From Firmicutes bacterium UBA3920 (GTDB lineage Bacteria; Bacillota; Clostridia; Caldicoprobacterales; Xylanivirgaceae), in contig DGES01000124.1 of NCBI GenBank assembly GCA_002386065.1, positions 1-9,266 on the forward strand: a stretch of DNA of 9,266 nt. Reading direction: 5' to 3'. This document shows, piece by piece, positions 7,504 to 9,266 of this stretch. The notes below the pieces were generated by a model. The model ran no database searches. It saw only the letters and a list, made by a program, of their open reading frames with translations, and was not told the DNA's origin. Each line of letters starts with the position of its first letter. Position 1 is the stretch's first letter. The position numbers were made by a program, and so were the translations under genes.

Positions 7504-7833
7504 TCATTCTCTTGTCTGTTTTAGATACTCGCTTAACGCAGAAAGATCGCCATATTCGATCTCTATATCGTGTTCATCGAGTATACCAAGTCTTATCTTC
7601 TCACCTATTCGCTCGTCTATTTCACCATAATGTATACCTAGGCGCTTACCTAGAAGGTAAGACACAAGTATTATGTTAGCTATATAATCAATCAAGGCCT
7701 CTTGGGTACCCTTTATCCCATTTGTTAACAATGTGAAAATCTTAGATACTGATGATAAAAGTTCACTCTTCAGCCACTCTATAAGCCCTATATTTCTAGC
7801 TATATCCATACCCCGCTCATTACCTCTAGGCAA
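7504..7833 (-). CDS. Small MazG-like family protein
   Basis: This 109-aa all-helical protein resembles the MazG-like family found in clostridial genomes next to rpsR. Features are ARNIGLIEWLKSELL (12-26), an E-A-L-I-D segment at 45-49 and a helix ending LLGKRLGI (60-67). The E/D arrangement recalls the metal-binding helices of MazG nucleotide pyrophosphohydrolases, but the full EExxE...ExxD signature is not evident, so enzymatic activity is uncertain. The start is TTG at 7833, with AAGGTGA (7841-7847) seven bases upstream. An ATG just before it is out of frame and stops after four codons, and a later ATG (residue 9) lacks a well-placed site. It is the first gene of its operon, behind a strong promoter. 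Confidence 0.8.
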   Translation of the reverse strand: MPRGNERGMDIARNIGLIEWLKSELLSSVSKIFTLLTNGIKGTQEALIDYIANIILVSYLLGKRLGIHYGEIDERIGEKIRLGILDEHDIEIEYGDLSALSEYLKQTRE

Positions 7834-7871
7834 TTTTCATTCACCTTCCAAACAAGATTTACTTTAAATCA

Positions 7872-7900
7872 ATTTTATATTCTCACAGAAACTTTGTCAA
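7872..7900 (-). promoter_or_regulatory. Sigma-A promoter of the mazG-like-yybS-gdpP-rplI-dnaB operon
   Basis: On the minus strand TTGACA (7895-7900) and TAAAAT (7872-7877) are 17 bp apart, close to consensus. The promoter lies downstream of the rpsR terminator and about 40 bp before the TTG start codon, so the five-gene block can be transcribed independently of the ribosomal operon. Confidence 0.75.
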
Positions 7901-7910
7901 CGATAGACAA
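7894..7910. promoter_or_regulatory. Inverted repeat TTGTC-N7-GACAA over the -35 box (possible operator)
   Basis: Perfect 5-bp arms at 7894-7898 and 7906-7910 are separated by seven bases, with one arm covering the -35 hexamer. A separate 12-bp perfect palindrome TCTATATATAGA lies at 7915-7926, just upstream. Either could bind a regulator, but short inverted repeats are common in AT-rich spacers. Confidence 0.3.
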
Positions 7911-7942
7911 TAATTCTATATATAGACCTCTCAAGTAACAAA

Positions 7943-7988
7943 AAATTAAAAACACACCATAATTTGCTTAATGGTGTGCTTTTAATTT
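7943..7988 (-). terminator. Intrinsic terminator of the rpsF-ssb-rpsR operon
   Basis: Two 18-base arms (7943-7960 and 7971-7988) are complementary except at one position, which is G-U in the minus-strand transcript. They form a stem around a 10-base loop. The GC-rich part is GCACACCAT / ATGGTGTGT, and the minus-strand RNA continues as a U-rich run. The stem begins inside the rpsR stop codon. The single mismatch is A-C in the opposite transcript, so the element suits the minus strand better. Confidence 0.85.
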
Positions 7989-8230
7989 TACTCTGTTGTA
8001 TATGGCAGCAAAGCAATATTTCGTGCCCTTTTAATTGCAACCGTCAGCTCTCGCTGATGCTTTGCGCAATTGCCTGATATACGCCTTGGAAGTATCTTTC
8101 CACGTTCTGTTATATATCTCTTGAGTTTTGCCACATCTTTGTAATCTATCTCATTTGATGGATCTGCGCAGAATACACATACCTTTCTACGAGACCTTCT
8201 ATTTCTAGGTCTTCTAGAAGTTTCGCTCAT
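7988..8230 (-). CDS. rpsR: 30S ribosomal protein S18, zinc-ligand (C+) form
   Basis: This small-subunit protein binds S6 on the platform of the 30S subunit. Its 80 aa include a basic N-terminus (RRPRNRRSRRK), IDYKDVAKLKRYI, the signature ERGKILPRRISGN and KRARNIALLPY. It carries four potential zinc ligands, C18-x2-C21 and C55-x2-H58, the C+ type; the Bacillus subtilis S18 has lost these. The ATG has AAGGAGG (8240-8246) nine bases upstream. It is the last gene of its operon, 21 bases after ssb, and its stop codon overlaps the terminator stem. Confidence 0.97.
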   Translation of the reverse strand: MSETSRRPRNRRSRRKVCVFCADPSNEIDYKDVAKLKRYITERGKILPRRISGNCAKHQRELTVAIKRARNIALLPYTTE

Positions 8231-8251
8231 TCTCTATTGCCTCCTTTTTAA

Positions 8252-8683
8252 CTAAAATGGTAATTCATCGTCCTCTCCGTCAATAGGTTGAAATCCTGGT
8301 GTATCATCTATGGGATCAGCTGGAGCATAACTATCATCTGATGATGTATTTTTATCAGATGAATCTCCCCAATCTAAAAATTGTACTTCATCTGCTACTA
8401 TTTCAGTCACATAGCGACGCTCTCCTGTCTGGGTTTCATAGTTCCTAGTCTGTATCCTGCCCGCAACGGCAACCAGCCTGCCTTTTGCAAGATATTTACC
8501 ACAAGTCTCAGCCAACCCCCTCCATGTAACTATGGGTAGAAAATCAGCTTCCCTCTCCCCTTGTTGATTAGTAAAATTCCTATTTACTGCAAGAAAAAAT
8601 GTTGTAACTGCTACACCACTGGGAAGGTATCGAATCTCTGGATCCTTAGTCAACCGACCAATGAGTACTACCTTATTTAACAT
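8252..8683 (-). CDS. ssb: Single-stranded DNA-binding protein
   Basis: This protein coats single-stranded DNA during replication, repair and recombination and recruits partner enzymes through its tail. The N-terminal OB fold (about 1-105) starts MLNKVVLIGRLTKDPEIRY and includes the typical VAVAGRIQTRNYE segment. An acidic, low-complexity linker rich in Asp and Ser (about 106-137) leads to the C-terminal tip DDELPF, the protein-interaction motif. At 143 aa it is slightly shorter than the roughly 170 aa of enteric and Bacillus SSB. AAAGGAG (8694-8700), overlapping the rpsF stop, precedes the ATG by ten bases. Its place between rpsF and rpsR is the standard Firmicutes order, so its supply is tied to ribosomal protein expression. 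Confidence 0.97.
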   Translation of the reverse strand: MLNKVVLIGRLTKDPEIRYLPSGVAVTTFFLAVNRNFTNQQGEREADFLPIVTWRGLAETCGKYLAKGRLVAVAGRIQTRNYETQTGERRYVTEIVADEVQFLDWGDSSDKNTSSDDSYAPADPIDDTPGFQPIDGEDDELPF

Positions 8684-8698
8684 AAAAAATCAGCTCCT

Positions 8699-8986
8699 TT
8701 AATCATCTTCCCTTATGATCAAATAACGGAGTACGCTATCTGTGATCTTATATACTCGCTCTAGTTCTTGGGGTACATCCGCCTCAGCACTGAAGTTCAT
8801 CACGACATAATAACCTTCCCTATGGTCTTTTATGGGATAGGCAAGCCTTCTCTTACCCCACTCATCTATTTTTTCTACTTCGCCACCTTGATCTTTTATA
8901 AGATTTGAAAATCTCTCTACTACTTCATGAATTGCTTCTTCTTCAAGGGTGGGATCTATTATATACATTGTTTCATATTTGCGCAC
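8699..8986 (-). CDS. rpsF: 30S ribosomal protein S6
   Basis: This 95-aa small-subunit protein binds 16S rRNA together with S18. Family features are RKYETMYIIDPTLEEE at the start, GGEVEKIDEWGKRRLAYPIKD in the middle, GYYVVMNFSAE and the C-terminal strand VLRYLIIRED. The start is GTG at 8986, not ATG. A full AAGGAGGTGA site (8994-9003) lies seven bases upstream, and an out-of-frame ATG in between reaches a stop after six codons. It is the first gene of the rpsF-ssb-rpsR operon and has its own promoter and a leader of about 60 bases. Confidence 0.97.
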   Translation of the reverse strand: MRKYETMYIIDPTLEEEAIHEVVERFSNLIKDQGGEVEKIDEWGKRRLAYPIKDHREGYYVVMNFSAEADVPQELERVYKITDSVLRYLIIREDD

Positions 8987-9046
8987 TACTCATTCACCTC
9001 CTTATGGACTTTGGCCCTGCATATCGCAGAACAAGGATATACTACA
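8987..9046 (-). promoter_or_regulatory. Structured 5' leader of rpsF, candidate S6:S18 autoregulatory element
   Basis: The roughly 60-base leader can form a CUGC-GAUAU-GCAG hairpin (9017-9029), extendable by two U-G pairs. Upstream UCCUU (9033-9037) is complementary to AAGGA of the ribosome binding site (8999-9003), and UCC-AUAA-GGA next to the site can also pair. Alternative AUAUC/GAUAU pairing (9036-9040 with 9021-9025) would exclude the first hairpin. Leaders bound by the S6:S18 complex are known upstream of rpsF in many bacteria. The CCG bulge I associate with that motif is not evident here, so the assignment is tentative. Confidence 0.35.
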
Positions 9047-9052
9047 GAGTGA

Positions 9053-9081
9053 ATTATACCATCTAATTTGCTAAATTTCAA
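9053..9081 (-). promoter_or_regulatory. Sigma-A promoter of rpsF-ssb-rpsR
   Basis: Minus-strand TTGAAA (9076-9081) and a perfect TATAAT (9053-9058) are separated by 17 bp, with an extended -10 TGG before TATAAT. An A/T tract just upstream of the -35 (9082-9093) resembles an UP element. Together these predict a strong constitutive promoter, as expected for a ribosomal protein operon. Confidence 0.85.
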
Positions 9082-9177
9082 TAAATTTTTTTACTTAAGT
9101 TCCCACAAAAAATAAAAACTGTAGAAATCTATACTTTACATTAACTTTTAATATTTTATAGATTACTGATGAAATTA

Positions 9178-9246
9178 TTAATTCTTAAGCAGAAACCTAA
9201 AAAAGTTTTTAAGAATATCATAGTTTTCACCAGCAGATCTCTTTAA
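9178..9246 (-). pseudogene. Possible C-terminal gene remnant, 22 codons
   Basis: On the minus strand a frame open from 9246 to the TAA at 9178-9180 reads like protein (KRSAGENYDILKNFF, then basic and hydrophobic residues). It is preceded by TGA directly upstream, and the other two frames also stop within eight codons of the window edge. It could be the frameshifted tail of a gene beyond the window, or chance. I do not recognise it. Confidence 0.15.
9181..9216. repeat. Interrupted inverted repeat upstream of the rpsF promoter
   Basis: ATTCTTAA (9181-9188) pairs perfectly with TTAAGAAT (9209-9216). An inner AAAC/GTTT (9193-9196, 9205-9208) extends it to a 12-bp stem with a four-base bulge GCAG on one side and an eight-base loop. 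No U tract follows on either strand, so a terminator is unlikely. It sits in 9082-9266, where I see no intact gene. Confidence 0.4.
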
Positions 9247-9266
9247 TCAATTAAAACATCTATTGT

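Overview
The window is an AT-rich piece of a Firmicutes chromosome, most likely an anaerobic Clostridia/Thermoanaerobacterales-type organism. The lineage call is inference. It rests on strong AAGGAGG Shine-Dalgarno sites, the block rpsF-ssb-rpsR / mazG-like / yybS / gdpP / rplI / dnaB, a zinc-ligand (C+) form of ribosomal protein S18, and a DnaD-like/DnaI-like helicase-loader pair beside the replicative helicase. Ten protein genes are supported. They fill the window almost completely and no mobile element or CRISPR is visible.

Layout. Positions 1-161 hold a promoter for the rightward operon and a short stop-free minus-strand stretch that may be a gene remnant. On the plus strand follow a DnaD-family replication initiator with four tandem DDBH2-type repeats (162-1652) and a DnaI/DnaC-like AAA+ helicase loader (1655-2662). 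On the minus strand, reading right to left, there are two transcription units. The first is rpsF-ssb-rpsR, with a near-consensus sigma-A promoter at 9053-9081 and an intrinsic terminator at 7943-7988. The second is mazG-like - yybS - gdpP - rplI - dnaB, with its own consensus promoter at 7872-7900. It ends tail to tail with the loader gene.

The two units that meet encode the replicative helicase and its presumed loaders. Their last codons overlap by 13 bp inside one perfect palindrome (2641-2671) that looks like a bidirectional terminator, so both proteins end in the same KSRQ tetrapeptide plus two residues. The minus-strand genes join small-subunit proteins S6 and S18, single-strand binding protein, a cyclic-di-AMP phosphodiesterase, large-subunit protein L9 and the helicase. 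This is a conserved Firmicutes arrangement of replication, translation and second-messenger genes.

No wholly new system is evident. The points most worth checking are the dual-coding terminator, a GC-rich palindrome (CGCCGGCG) that occurs three times in low-GC DNA and in the same codon phase each time, the four-repeat DnaD-like protein, a possible S6:S18-type leader on rpsF, and an inverted repeat over the -35 box of the mazG-like operon.
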